A stretch of DNA of 64,000 nt, taken from Branchiostoma floridae. Its lineage: Eukaryota; Chordata; Leptocardii; Amphioxiformes; Branchiostomatidae. Location of the stretch: NCBI RefSeq assembly GCF_000003815.2, contig NC_049996.1:8953310-9017309 (forward strand), given 5' to 3'. A program made the position numbers and the translations under genes. The notes beneath the pieces are model-generated. The model ran no database searches, had not been told where the DNA came from, and saw nothing but the letters and a program-made list of their open reading frames with translations. Each line of letters begins with the position of its first letter. Positions within the stretch are counted from its first letter, which is position 1. Shown here one piece after another: positions 28,694-42,665 of this stretch.

Positions 28694-29159
28694 TTTTTCC
28701 AGTGTACAGATAAGTAATTCTTGCGTCAAAGATGACAATCATGATTAACCTGCCATTTGAAGATTGAAAAAGCGTAGAAAAAGACTTGTTTTTTTTTTCT
28801 TTTGAGACCAAAGTATGTGAAGCATGTTCTGTTTCAACCTATTTCACTTTAACGTTGTGGATGTGTATACAGAACAAAACATCCCAAAGTTTCAGAACCC
28901 CCTTATTAATAAATACTGAGGGCACAAACTTGGGGTTCTGTATGATTGCTAAAAAGCGATCAGACAGTTTAACTTCAACATAAATACTGTAATCGTAAAT
29001 TAATAAAAATGTTAAAACATAACTTCCTGACATAAAGAATACTCAATAGCAACGTAATGTTCACTCCTACAAATGTTGTCACCGACTTACAATTTTCCCC
29101 AACATAACTTACAGTTAAAACGTGAATGTCGCGAATCTGTCAGTGTTTTCTGGTGCAAA

Positions 29160-29670
29160 TGTAACGGTGGTGTTTAAGTACCGCCTACCGTCCTTGCCCA
29201 AGGGCTCTAGAGCTTTTGGTGTTGTGGTTTGCACGTTGGATTTGTAATCCGCCGACCGGGGTTCGATCCGGCGGGTGTCGGCGTGTTTGTTTCTGCTTCT
29301 TTTCTTACTCGCCCCTCTAATTTCTACATTGGTTCCCACACCGGCCCTGTGAGTAACAGGCTAGAAATGTGCCACACAGTGACTTAGTAAGTAACAGGCT
29401 AGCGGATGTGCCACACTGTGAGTAACAGGCTAAGATGTGCCACACAGGGATATCGATCTCGGAGATTCGAGGACGAATCTTGAAAAAGAAAAGGGGAGTA
29501 GTGTAACAGTGGTGTTTAAGTACCGCCTACCGTCCTTGCCCAAGGGCTCTAGAGCTTTTGTGGCGACAGCAATAGCGGTCATGAATTTGTAATCCGACGA
29601 CCCCGGTTCGATCCCGGGCGTCGGCATGTTTGTTTCTTTCTGATCTTACTCGTCCCTCTATATTTCTACA
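29160..29670 (+). mobile_element. 511-bp TRIM element with tRNA-like sequence in both LTRs
   Basis: Two 169-bp direct repeats (29160-29328 and 29502-29670) each begin TGTAAC and end TTTCTACA. CAAA flanks both sides (29156-29159 and 29671-29674), a 4-bp target-site duplication. The internal part is only 173 bp. It starts TTGGTTCCCACACCGG, in primer-binding-site position, and ends GAAAAGGGGAGTAG, in polypurine-tract position. It holds three copies of GTAACAGGCTA..TGTGCCACAC. Each LTR includes a tRNA-like stretch with GGTTCGATCC (box B) and an anticodon-loop-like GGATTTGTAATCC. This is a non-coding terminal-repeat retrotransposon in miniature. Confidence 0.85.
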
Positions 29671-30202
29671 CAAACGCTCTTCCTAATAGTCGTAGTTTGA
29701 TTTACCTACATGTAGTAGTAGTAGTAGTACACTGTTTGTTCCTTCGTTTATGAGTAAGTACTTTGTGTAAAATTGACGACATTTCTCCTTTACACCCTGT
29801 GTTGCTATAGCTATCCCATGCGGCCCTTGGTGATTAGCCGTCGGCCGTGCCAACCCCAACAACAACACGTGGAGTCATACTCAGCCGTTTGAATCATCAA
29901 GGCACCGAACATCATGACATTACAATGGCCTTCCTGGATCACTTTTCTATTAGGCACGTCTTCAGTTGTGCCGATTTTCAATAAGTTTCGTATTAATAGC
30001 ACTGACAGAAACTTCTAAACAACCCTTAAAAACTGAATCAGCAGTACGATAGGAAGAACATCAAGCACCAGTGCAGAAGAGGACTACGTCGTTAGAGGAA
30101 TCAAGGAGACCGTCCACAAGTAGGACACACCAGCCTTCAGCAACAGACACGGCGGGCGCTACGGACTTCCCGCCTATTGCTGAAGTCACGTATCCGTGAT
30201 TG
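29671..30202. other. 5' flank of the GPCR gene
   Basis: No gene seen. A short (TAG)n tract lies at 29712-29728. Confidence 0.5.
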
Positions 30203-30277
30203 TGACGTCACGAGACCGTAACAGCGACGTCACAAGTCCATATTTGTGACGCCACGAATCCGTGATTGCCGACGTCA
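30203..30277 (+). promoter_or_regulatory. Cluster of CRE-like sites upstream of the GPCR
   Basis: A perfect palindrome TGACGTCA (30203-30210) and three variants (GCGACGTCAC, GTGACGCCAC, CCGACGTCAA) occur within 75 bp. They are embedded in a degenerate repeat with CCGTGATTG on both sides. The cluster ends 140 bp before the ATG, so it could be a cAMP/ATF response module; that is inference. Confidence 0.5.
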
Positions 30278-30416
30278 AAGTCCAAAAGCTACATGACCAA
30301 TTAACTTGTCACTTAATTGCGGGAAGACAGTTGAAGATACTAAACTTTATACGTATTTACACGAACGCTTAGATGTCAACTCTATCGTTAACTCTGTGTT
30401 AGAAGATTTTACAAAA

Positions 30417-33203
30417 ATGGCACCCACTGATATCACAGCTTATGCCACAGACAGCGTAACCAATATGGATGACTTTGTTAGCTTCAACTCTACGGACTAC
30501 TTTGACTTTGTTGACATTGAAAACAGCACGTCAAGTATTCCTTTACATACCGAGGACAGTTATCAACCTCTGGGGGTGGGGCAAACGGCTTTCATAGGTA
30601 TGGTGTCTGTATGTGCTTTGATAAGTAACATATTGGTAATCATAGGAACTGTTAGGAGACAAAATACTTGGCCGAGAAACATGCGCCACTTGGCATGTTC
30701 TATGGCTGTGGCTGACTTCCTCACAGCCCTATCTTTAACGCCATCTGTGTATGCTTCAATGCTCGGTTACTGGCCATACAGCAGTGCACTGTGCACGGCA
30801 CAGGCCAAAGTGCAAGACATCGGTCGGCTTGTTGTATTCATAACCCTGGCTCACATTAGCGTGGACAGGTATGAGGCCTTAGTTCGACCACATGGCGTGG
30901 TGCAGAGCCGGCGTTTCTGTGCCGGCGCCATCTTTATCACCTGGGCAGTCTCTGTGATCTGGTCCCTTGTCTCCTTGACGAACACAGAGGTACGGTACAC
31001 AACACACAGTGCATTGTGCTTAACCGTAGGTAAGGCGAACATGATTGGTCAGGGGGCAGTTTCACTTGTGTCCATTGTGGTGACGTGGATATACCTGGTT
31101 ATGTCTTGTTGGACAACCGCAGCGGTCCAGCCCGCAGTCGCCCAACCTCCCGCCAATCAGGCCCCGCCTCGCTACTCGAGATCGGCGTTCCGCGCTCTGC
31201 TGATTCTAACTGCGACACAGCACCTTCTGTGGGCCTCTCAGGTGATCTTAGCCATCAATTATGCGCTGGAGTTCGATAATGTCTCCCCGACAACGAAATT
31301 CTGGATAATGTGGCTTATGCAATGCAACACATTCGTGGACTTCATCTACAGTGCAATGCAAAAGTCGTTCAGAAAGGCGCTGAAGAGCTTGTGCCGGGAC
31401 TTACTCAACTTCCTGTGGAGGCATTTGGCAGGGCGTGATCTCTTCGGGACGCCAGTCGTGCAGTTTCAGGGGCAAGACACCGTATCGCAGAACGCAACGT
31501 TCGGTCAGTCCAGTGACATGTCTGGTGAAGGCTTCCAGCTGCAGCCGCTGTCGAACCCCCAACCTGAGGGTCAGCCTGCTCTAACGGCACCTGGATCCAC
31601 TACAACTGCAACTGTAGCCGGGAGCCGTGCAATCGCCTGGAGTGCAACTGTAGCCGAGACACACTTTACTAGGGTTGCACCTGTATTCCCCTCAAGAGCA
31701 ACTGCAGCTGAGAGGCTTGAAACCGCCTCAAGAGCAACTATGCCTGAGAGACTTGAAACCGCCTCAACAACAACTGTAGCTGAGAGACCTGAAACCACAT
31801 CAACAACAACTGTAGCTGAGAGACTTGAAACCGCCTCAACAACAACTGTGGCTGGGAAACCTGAACCCGACTCATGGACATACTTTACTAGGGCTGCACC
31901 TGCATTCCCCTCAAGAGTACCCGTCTCAACACCAACTGTGTCTGAGAGACTTGAAACCACATCAAGAGCAACTATAGCTGAGAGACTTGAAACCGCCTCA
32001 ACAACAAATGTAGCTGAGAGACTTGAAACCGCCTCAACAACAAATGTAGCTGAGAGACTTGAAACCGCCTCAACAACAAATGTAGCTGAGAGACTTGAAA
32101 CCGCCTCAACAACAACTGTGGCTAAGAGACTTGAAACCGCCTCAACAACAACTGTGGCTGAGAGACTTGAAACCGCCTCAACAACAAATGTAGATGAGAG
32201 ACTTGAAACCGCCTCAACAACAAATGTAGCTGAGAGACTTGAAACCGCCTCAACAACAAATGTAGCTGAGAGACTTGAAACCGCCTCAACAACAACTGTG
32301 GCTAAGAGACTTGAAACCGCCTCAACAACAACTGTAGCTGAGAGACTTGAAACCGCCTCAACAACAAACGTAGCTGAGAGACTTGAAACCGCCTCAACAA
32401 CAACTGTAGCTGAGAGACTTGAAACCGTCTCAACAACAACTCTGACTGAGAGACTTGAAACGGCCTCAAAAGCAACTGTGGCTGAGAGACTTGAAACCGA
32501 CTCAACAACTCTAGCTGAGAGACTTAAAACCGCCTCAAGAGCAACTCTAGCTGAGAGACCCGAATCCGCCTCAATGAGACCTGAACCCGGTTCAGTGGCA
32601 ACTGTAGCTGGGACACGTCTCATCATGGTTGAACCTGCACCCGCCCATAGGACAATGGTAACACCCGACTCAGTGGCAACTGTAGCGGGGATAAGTCACA
32701 TTATGGTTGAACCTGCACCCGCCCATAGGACATTGGCAATACGCGGCTCAGTGGCAACTGTAGGTGGGATACGTCACATCATGGTTGAACCTGCACCCGC
32801 CCATAGGACAATGGTAACACCCGACACAGTGGCAACTGTAGCGGGGACACGTCTCATCATGGTTCAACCTGCACCCGCCCATAGGACAATAGGACTCGCT
32901 CCAAGGACAACAGTAGCTGAGACACACTGCACTAGATCTAGAGATACAGGTGCATCCGCTCCAAGGGCAACTGTAGCTAAGACACACTGCTCTAGATCTA
33001 GACGTGTGCCACCACTCGTTCCTAATGCAGCTGTCGGCTTTACTTTTAGACACGACATCCCAGGAGGGCAAAGGTGTGATTCACGTTTCTCGACGCCCAG
33101 AGATCTCACAGATACCGAGCGACCTCCGAGTGAGGTCGATGACATATCTATGGACCTTACTCCCTCGCATGAGGCAGTATTCAGAGATGGAGATGAAGAT
33201 TAG
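30417..33203 (+). CDS. Orphan class A GPCR with giant repetitive tail, intronless
   Basis: A 928-aa protein from ATG at 30417, the first in-frame ATG; the frame stays open upstream without another. The N-terminus is acidic with NST glycosylation sites. Seven hydrophobic segments follow: TM1 ISNILVI (about 56-79), TM2 with MAVADFL, TM3 from Cys126 to VDRY (149-152), TM4 with ITWAVSVIWSL, TM5, TM6 and TM7 with FVDFIYSAM in place of NPxxY. Cys201 in extracellular loop 2 can pair with Cys126. The loop between TM5 and TM6 is short and rich in Pro/Ala. About 590 residues follow TM7, mostly repeats (separate entries). Rhodopsin family is clear; ligand unknown. A single exon is common for this class in amphioxus. 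CRE-like sites lie upstream. Confidence 0.93.
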   Translation: MAPTDITAYATDSVTNMDDFVSFNSTDYFDFVDIENSTSSIPLHTEDSYQPLGVGQTAFIGMVSVCALISNILVIIGTVRRQNTWPRNMRHLACSMAVADFLTALSLTPSVYASMLGYWPYSSALCTAQAKVQDIGRLVVFITLAHISVDRYEALVRPHGVVQSRRFCAGAIFITWAVSVIWSLVSLTNTEVRYTTHSALCLTVGKANMIGQGAVSLVSIVVTWIYLVMSCWTTAAVQPAVAQPPANQAPPRYSRSAFRALLILTATQHLLWASQVILAINYALEFDNVSPTTKFWIMWLMQCNTFVDFIYSAMQKSFRKALKSLCRDLLNFLWRHLAGRDLFGTPVVQFQGQDTVSQNATFGQSSDMSGEGFQLQPLSNPQPEGQPALTAPGSTTTATVAGSRAIAWSATVAETHFTRVAPVFPSRATAAERLETASRATMPERLETASTTTVAERPETTSTTTVAERLETASTTTVAGKPEPDSWTYFTRAAPAFPSRVPVSTPTVSERLETTSRATIAERLETASTTNVAERLETASTTNVAERLETASTTNVAERLETASTTTVAKRLETASTTTVAERLETASTTNVDERLETASTTNVAERLETASTTNVAERLETASTTTVAKRLETASTTTVAERLETASTTNVAERLETASTTTVAERLETVSTTTLTERLETASKATVAERLETDSTTLAERLKTASRATLAERPESASMRPEPGSVATVAGTRLIMVEPAPAHRTMVTPDSVATVAGISHIMVEPAPAHRTLAIRGSVATVGGIRHIMVEPAPAHRTMVTPDTVATVAGTRLIMVQPAPAHRTIGLAPRTTVAETHCTRSRDTGASAPRATVAKTHCSRSRRVPPLVPNAAVGFTFRHDIPGGQRCDSRFSTPRDLTDTERPPSEVDDISMDLTPSHEAVFRDGDED
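31693..32575 (+). repeat. Coding minisatellite, 36 bp x ~23
   Basis: In-frame 12-residue units (consensus TVAERLETASTT) in the GPCR tail. The first five are separated from the other eighteen by a non-repeat insert with YFTRAAPAFPSR. A five-unit block (three NVAERLETASTT-like, then TVAKRLETASTT and TVAERLETASTT) occurs twice in a row at about 32003-32362, a higher-order repeat. Thr/Ser-rich, so possibly O-glycosylated if exported, or phosphorylated in the cytosol. Confidence 0.95.
32592..32905 (+). repeat. Second coding repeat, 78 bp x 4
   Basis: Four 26-residue units, each with SVATVAG, then HIMVEPAPAHRT or a close variant. Lengths are multiples of three, so the frame is kept. Two further diverged units (TVAETHCTRSRD and TVAKTHCSRSRR) follow up to 33003. 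Confidence 0.92.
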
Positions 33204-33835
33204 ATTGAGTTAGGAGAAGACATGGTCATCCCACTTCCCAATCCCCTAGTTTGATCTACGGGCTTAAAATGGTATTAATCTATATAGCTAGGTCCGCGAC
33301 TCGTCATATGGATCAAATTCCGTGCATCTAATACGACTTGTAACAAGACCACAGCATGTCCAGGTGAAAAGATACAAAAAATGGAAATTCTGTTGCAGTA
33401 CCAAGGTCACATACTAGGGGACCCAAAGTCGACCTTGACATTTGCCTTCCCAACACCTACCCACAAATCAAACATCATCATGCTACATCAAGAGATTCTT
33501 AAGTTATGCTGACTTCAAAATCTGGAAACACAAACAGCCACGCAGACACACAGAAACGCAGAAACACAGACACACATATCTCCATTTTCTTGGAGATAAT
33601 AACTGTAGGGCACGATGTATGCAATGGCACGGGGCCTGGGTCCTTTCGGATGGGGGCGTAAGCCACAGATGCCAAATCTCTGTACGGGGCACTCTCTTGG
33701 CGCTCTCATGGCGATCATTGTTCTATTGTGATGATGACGAACCGTGTATGAACTCTACTCTAGCTTGCACGAATTAGACCAATGGAATGTGTTAATTTTG
33801 ATATATATTCATTGTTTCGGACATGCTCTCGCAGC
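33204..33835. other. 3' flank of the GPCR gene
   Basis: No gene seen. A stretch with ACACAGAAACGCAGAAACAC is a short degenerate repeat. 33690-33720 (GGCGCTCTCATGGCGATCAT) matches a repeat at 37735-37960. Confidence 0.5.
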
Positions 33836-34420
33836 GTTTATTCATTCATTTATTGAGATTTACCACATTTGTGGAAGAACTGACAAAACAGGCGACTATC
33901 ACATTTTCAAGATGTCAATCCGGACATCAGACTTTAACTTTAGGACTGCGAATCACTAAATGGTATGCCAGTGTATAGTATTTATTTATTTATTGAGATT
34001 TACCACATTTGCGGAAGGATTTACAAAACAAGCGACAATCACATTTTCAAGATGTCAATCCGGACATCAGACTTTAAGTTTAGGACCGCGAATCAATAAA
34101 TGGTCTGTCAGTGTATAGTATTTTTTATTTATCTATTTATTGAGATTTACCACATTTGTGGAAGGACTGACAAAACAGGTGACTATCACATTTTCAAGAT
34201 GTCAATCAGGACATCAGACTTTAAGATTTAGGACTGCGAATCAATAAATGGTATGCCATTATATAGTGTTTATTTATATATCTATTTATTCAGATTTACC
34301 ACATTTGTGGAAGAATTGGCATATAACAGGCGACTAGCAACTTTTCAAGATGTCAACCTGGAGATCAGTCTTTAATGTTCTATTGTTTAGGACTGCGAGT
34401 CAATAAATGGTATGCCAGTG
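33836..34420 (+). repeat. Tandem array, ~145-bp unit x 4
   Basis: Units share GAGATTTACCACATTTG(T/C)GGAAG, CACATTTTCAAGATGTCAAT and AATAAATGGTATGCCAGTGT. Each is joined by a TTTATTTAT tract. The last unit is the most diverged. Confidence 0.92.
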
Positions 34421-34495
34421 AATTGTGCTTCCCGTGTGGTATTTATGTTCTTAGAGCGAAGTTTAGATTCTCCGTTAGACAAAACAATCTTTCAG

Positions 34496-34664
34496 TACTC
34501 TCCAAGCAGAGGTTGAGTCGCTCAGATATAGTAGTAGTCGGGAAATTTACTTCTCGTAAGAGGAGCGGACCAGTAAATCTCCCGACTACTACCATATCTG
34601 AGCGGACCAGTACATTTCCCGACTACAACCATATCTTCGCGACTCAACCTCTGCTTGGAGAGTA
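34496..34664. mobile_element. Hairpin MITE, TA-flanked (CTCTCCAAGCAGAGGTTGA ends)
   Basis: Perfect inverted ends CTCTCCAAGCAGAGGTTGAG and CTCAACCTCTGCTTGGAGAG, with TA on both sides. The inner part is also inverted (ATATAGTAGTAGTCGGGAAA against CCCGACTACTACCATAT). A second member of the family is at 38584-38803; a lone end is near 53070. Confidence 0.88.
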
Positions 34665-34741
34665 TCTTGCACTTCCACACAGCAAAGCTGACGTCCAAAT
34701 CCCACCGCCAGTTCTTAATCGTTACACTAAGGATGGACCCT

Positions 34742-34975
34742 CCTTGGGTACATTAGTGGCGTCACGTGACGTGATGGTAGGTTGTTTGGCCCAGAAACAA
34801 GAGCTCATGGGTTCGAATCCTTGATATGCCCTTTGTGCCCTTGGGAAAGGCATTTTACCAGAATTTGGTCACTTCATTCATTCCAAAATAAGCTGCAATT
34901 AAAGCCGTCGCTCAGATAGGACGTTAAATGGATGTCCTGTATTTGAGGAAAGCCACACCTCGAGCACGTAAAAGA
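34742..34975 (+). mobile_element. SINE (GGGTTCGAATCC head), interrupted
   Basis: tRNA-like box B GGGTTCGAATCC, then TGTGCCCTTGGGAAAGGCA and AGATAGGACGTTAAATGGA. The body is cut by the inverted-repeat element at 34976-35205. Confidence 0.65.
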
Positions 34976-35205
34976 TCTCACTGCACTTGGGGCACCGGTG
35001 CGGCAATGCGGAGTTCGTTTCACTGCGGCACTGTTTTTTATTTTTATTTTCGCGACTTTTGATAGTTTATATATTGCGTTATACGTAAAAGTATGGCTAA
35101 GAGACAACAAAATACACAAAACGGAAGGAAATTCGTTATCTCTGAAATTCGTTGAGTCATCTACGAACCCAGCAGTGCCGCACCGGTGCCCAAAGTGTAG
35201 TGAGA
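34976..35205. mobile_element. 230-bp MITE with GGCACCGGTGCGGCA ends
   Basis: Ends TCTCACTGCACTTGGGGCAC and TGCCCAAAGTGTAGTGAGA are inverted over about 30 bp, including GCACCGGTGCGGCA. It lies directly after the SINE body. Confidence 0.8.
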
Positions 35206-35610
35206 GTCCACCTTTATTGAAAAGACGCCTTACTGGTGTGAGTGCGAAGAGAGGATAGTGGGCCCCCTCGAAAACATGTGATTTATGACATTCTATGGTA
35301 GAGGCTACATTTTCCCATTCAAACCGGTCTCATGCGCCCTCATTGTAAGACAATTACGCTCACGCGCTTGTCACATGTCCGTCATGTGAGCCCGTGGGGT
35401 ATACCTCTCCTTTCAGTCAAAACAAACTGTCAAACAGTTCTCACAAGCTTAGCGTTCCCGGCCCATTGTCTATTTTGCTCCTTGAATCAGCTCACGCTGT
35501 CCTGTGACAGAGCTTTGGTAAAATTTGCTTCTAGCCACTCTGTGCGCACCAAATGCGGTCAGAAGAACCACCAAAGCGGGAAAATATTTGGTATTTACAG
35601 TGGAATCATT

Positions 35611-40721
<5,111 letters not shown>

Positions 40722-42004
40722 GTGGGTTTGTTTATTTGTTTGTTTGTTTGTTTGTATGTTTGTTTGTTTGCATTCACCACAAAGTGAAACAGGCAAAACG
40801 GGCCCAGAGTGACCATCACAAGTTGCCCTCCCTCACATAAAAAGCAAGAGTTCGTAGACCTCAGGCCTGCATGAAATGTATTGGGTGTCTGTAGACCTAT
40901 TGTTTATTTTTTTTCCTTTTCGTCCGTGGTTGCGTGGTTGGAAAAGTGAGATTTTTACCTTGTTGGTTTGACTGCACCATGCCAAAGTCTGAAATTCCAT
41001 TTTGGGAATGTGTAAGCTTGGGCATGGATGAACATTACTTATTTGGATTTCTTAAGCAGGTAACCAACCACAGTACCTTGAAGTTGTTGAGACGACTTTT
41101 CCTACCTTTTTTTGTCTCAGATGGCCCATGTAGTTATTCTGTCACATATGACTTGGCACTGGAAGGTTATTTGCATAATTTGACCAATTATATTTTTACA
41201 GTAGTTCCATAGACAATATGAATAGTGGTAGCCCCCATCCAGCAGCAACAGTTAGTCCCTAGGGTGGTATGATATTTTTATTCAATCCGTCCAACTAAAA
41301 CCTAAATCTCTTGAAGTACCTAAGCCAAATTTAACAGCAGAATTTACTATTCAAAATGTCCTTTTCAATAGATGGCAAGCTGCTGCTGCTTTAAAAAGTT
41401 CAGAAAGCTGTTGTAGTCAGAGTGAACACCCAGCAAACATCCCACAAAATCAATGAGCAGTTGCTTAGAGGGGGAAAACAATTTCATCATATTTTTGCAG
41501 TGACAAAATGCAACAAACGATACTAAATTTAAAACAGAACAAAGCCTCTACCACTTAACCCTGCCCAAAAGTCAAGCGAATATGACTAGCCCCAAACTAC
41601 AAATTACCTGCATACAATACGGAAATGGCAACCCCAAAGAAACAGCAAGAAGGAAAAATCATACACATACCTTTCTCTAACACTCAAGCTCTATACATTT
41701 CTTCTCCACTTTAGAAAGTTGTATCTTCTGCTGATTGCCACACAGGGTAAAGGAACTTGTACCAGAACTTTAAACTCAGTACTACACAGCTCTCAAAACA
41801 CCACAAAGCCGGACTAAGAAGCAAACTCAAATTGTACCTAACAAATACAGCAACAGATACTAGACTAGGTATGTCATTTGGCAGGTCAGACACTGTTGAT
41901 ACAAAGTAACCTGATACATTGAAGGTGGCAGAAGCCAGTGCAAAAACAGATGACGATTCTACACCTAAGTTTAAAGACCTATCAATCAACCCAAACCCAA
42001 CCAA

Positions 42005-42104
42005 NNNNNNNNNNNNNNNNNNNNNNNNNNNNNNNNNNNNNNNNNNNNNNNNNNNNNNNNNNNNNNNNNNNNNNNNNNNNNNNNNNNNNNNNNNNNNNNN
42101 NNNN
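42005..42104. other. Assembly gap (100 N, probably unsized)
   Basis: Exactly 100 N is the usual placeholder for a gap of unknown length. It lies where the remaining tyrosinase exons would be expected. Confidence 0.95.
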
Positions 42105-42559
42105 AGGAACTGATGCATTTACCCGAGTTGCTTAGGAGATGGTACTTTATCAGTGTTTGTTGAGCATATAGGAACAGCTATATCAACTTGCGCGTAGATA
42201 GTGTTTATAATGAGAAACTATTATTCAGGTGTGTATTCGTAAGTGCTTTGGAAATGTGTCCAGCAGAGAGAAAGAAAACACTGTGACAAATGGAAAACAT
42301 ATAGCTGACGTATTCCGTACCATAAACAGTGTTGATTTATACGTTCGCAGTAGCACTGTTTTTATGACACCTCAGCTGCAAAAATTGTCTTTTTCATTTC
42401 AATGTCATGTTTGCACCGAACAATATAGTATCGACTTTCGAGGTATGACATCTTACGGTACGGTGATAATGTGCCATATAGGTACCAGGTAACACACCAT
42501 ATACGTTACTCCCCAGGTGCAGTATAGTACCAGGTAGCGCACCTGTAATATGTAGTAGC

Positions 42560-42665
42560 CAGCTGCTCTAGGGGGGGGGGGGGCGAAAACGCTAAAGGGG
42601 GGCGAAAACGCTAGTGATCTCGCCCCCCGGGGGGGCGAGATCGCCGGGGGGGGCGAGATCGCTGT
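42560..42665. repeat. G-rich hairpin cluster
   Basis: A G13 run, then GGGGGGCGAAAACGCTA twice, then TCGCCCCCCGGGGGGGCGAG, which is a perfect stem, then GGGGGGGCGAGATCGC. It can form both hairpins and G-quadruplex-type structures; that is inference. Confidence 0.85.

Noticed and set aside
29213-29290. Functional tRNA-Thr gene
   Set aside because: Acceptor and D arms do not pair well; the sequence sits in an LTR repeated 340 bp away.
31571-32626. 351-aa minus-strand ORF opposite the GPCR tail
   Set aside because: It is the antisense of a 36-bp in-frame repeat; periodicity in multiples of three keeps it open. The sense frame has the receptor.
34998-35258. 86-aa ORF in the GPCR-tyrosinase interval
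   Set aside because: Lies across a MITE with inverted ends; no domain.
42229-42492. 87-aa ORF after the second gap as a tyrosinase exon
   Set aside because: No CuB histidines and no splice sites in phase.
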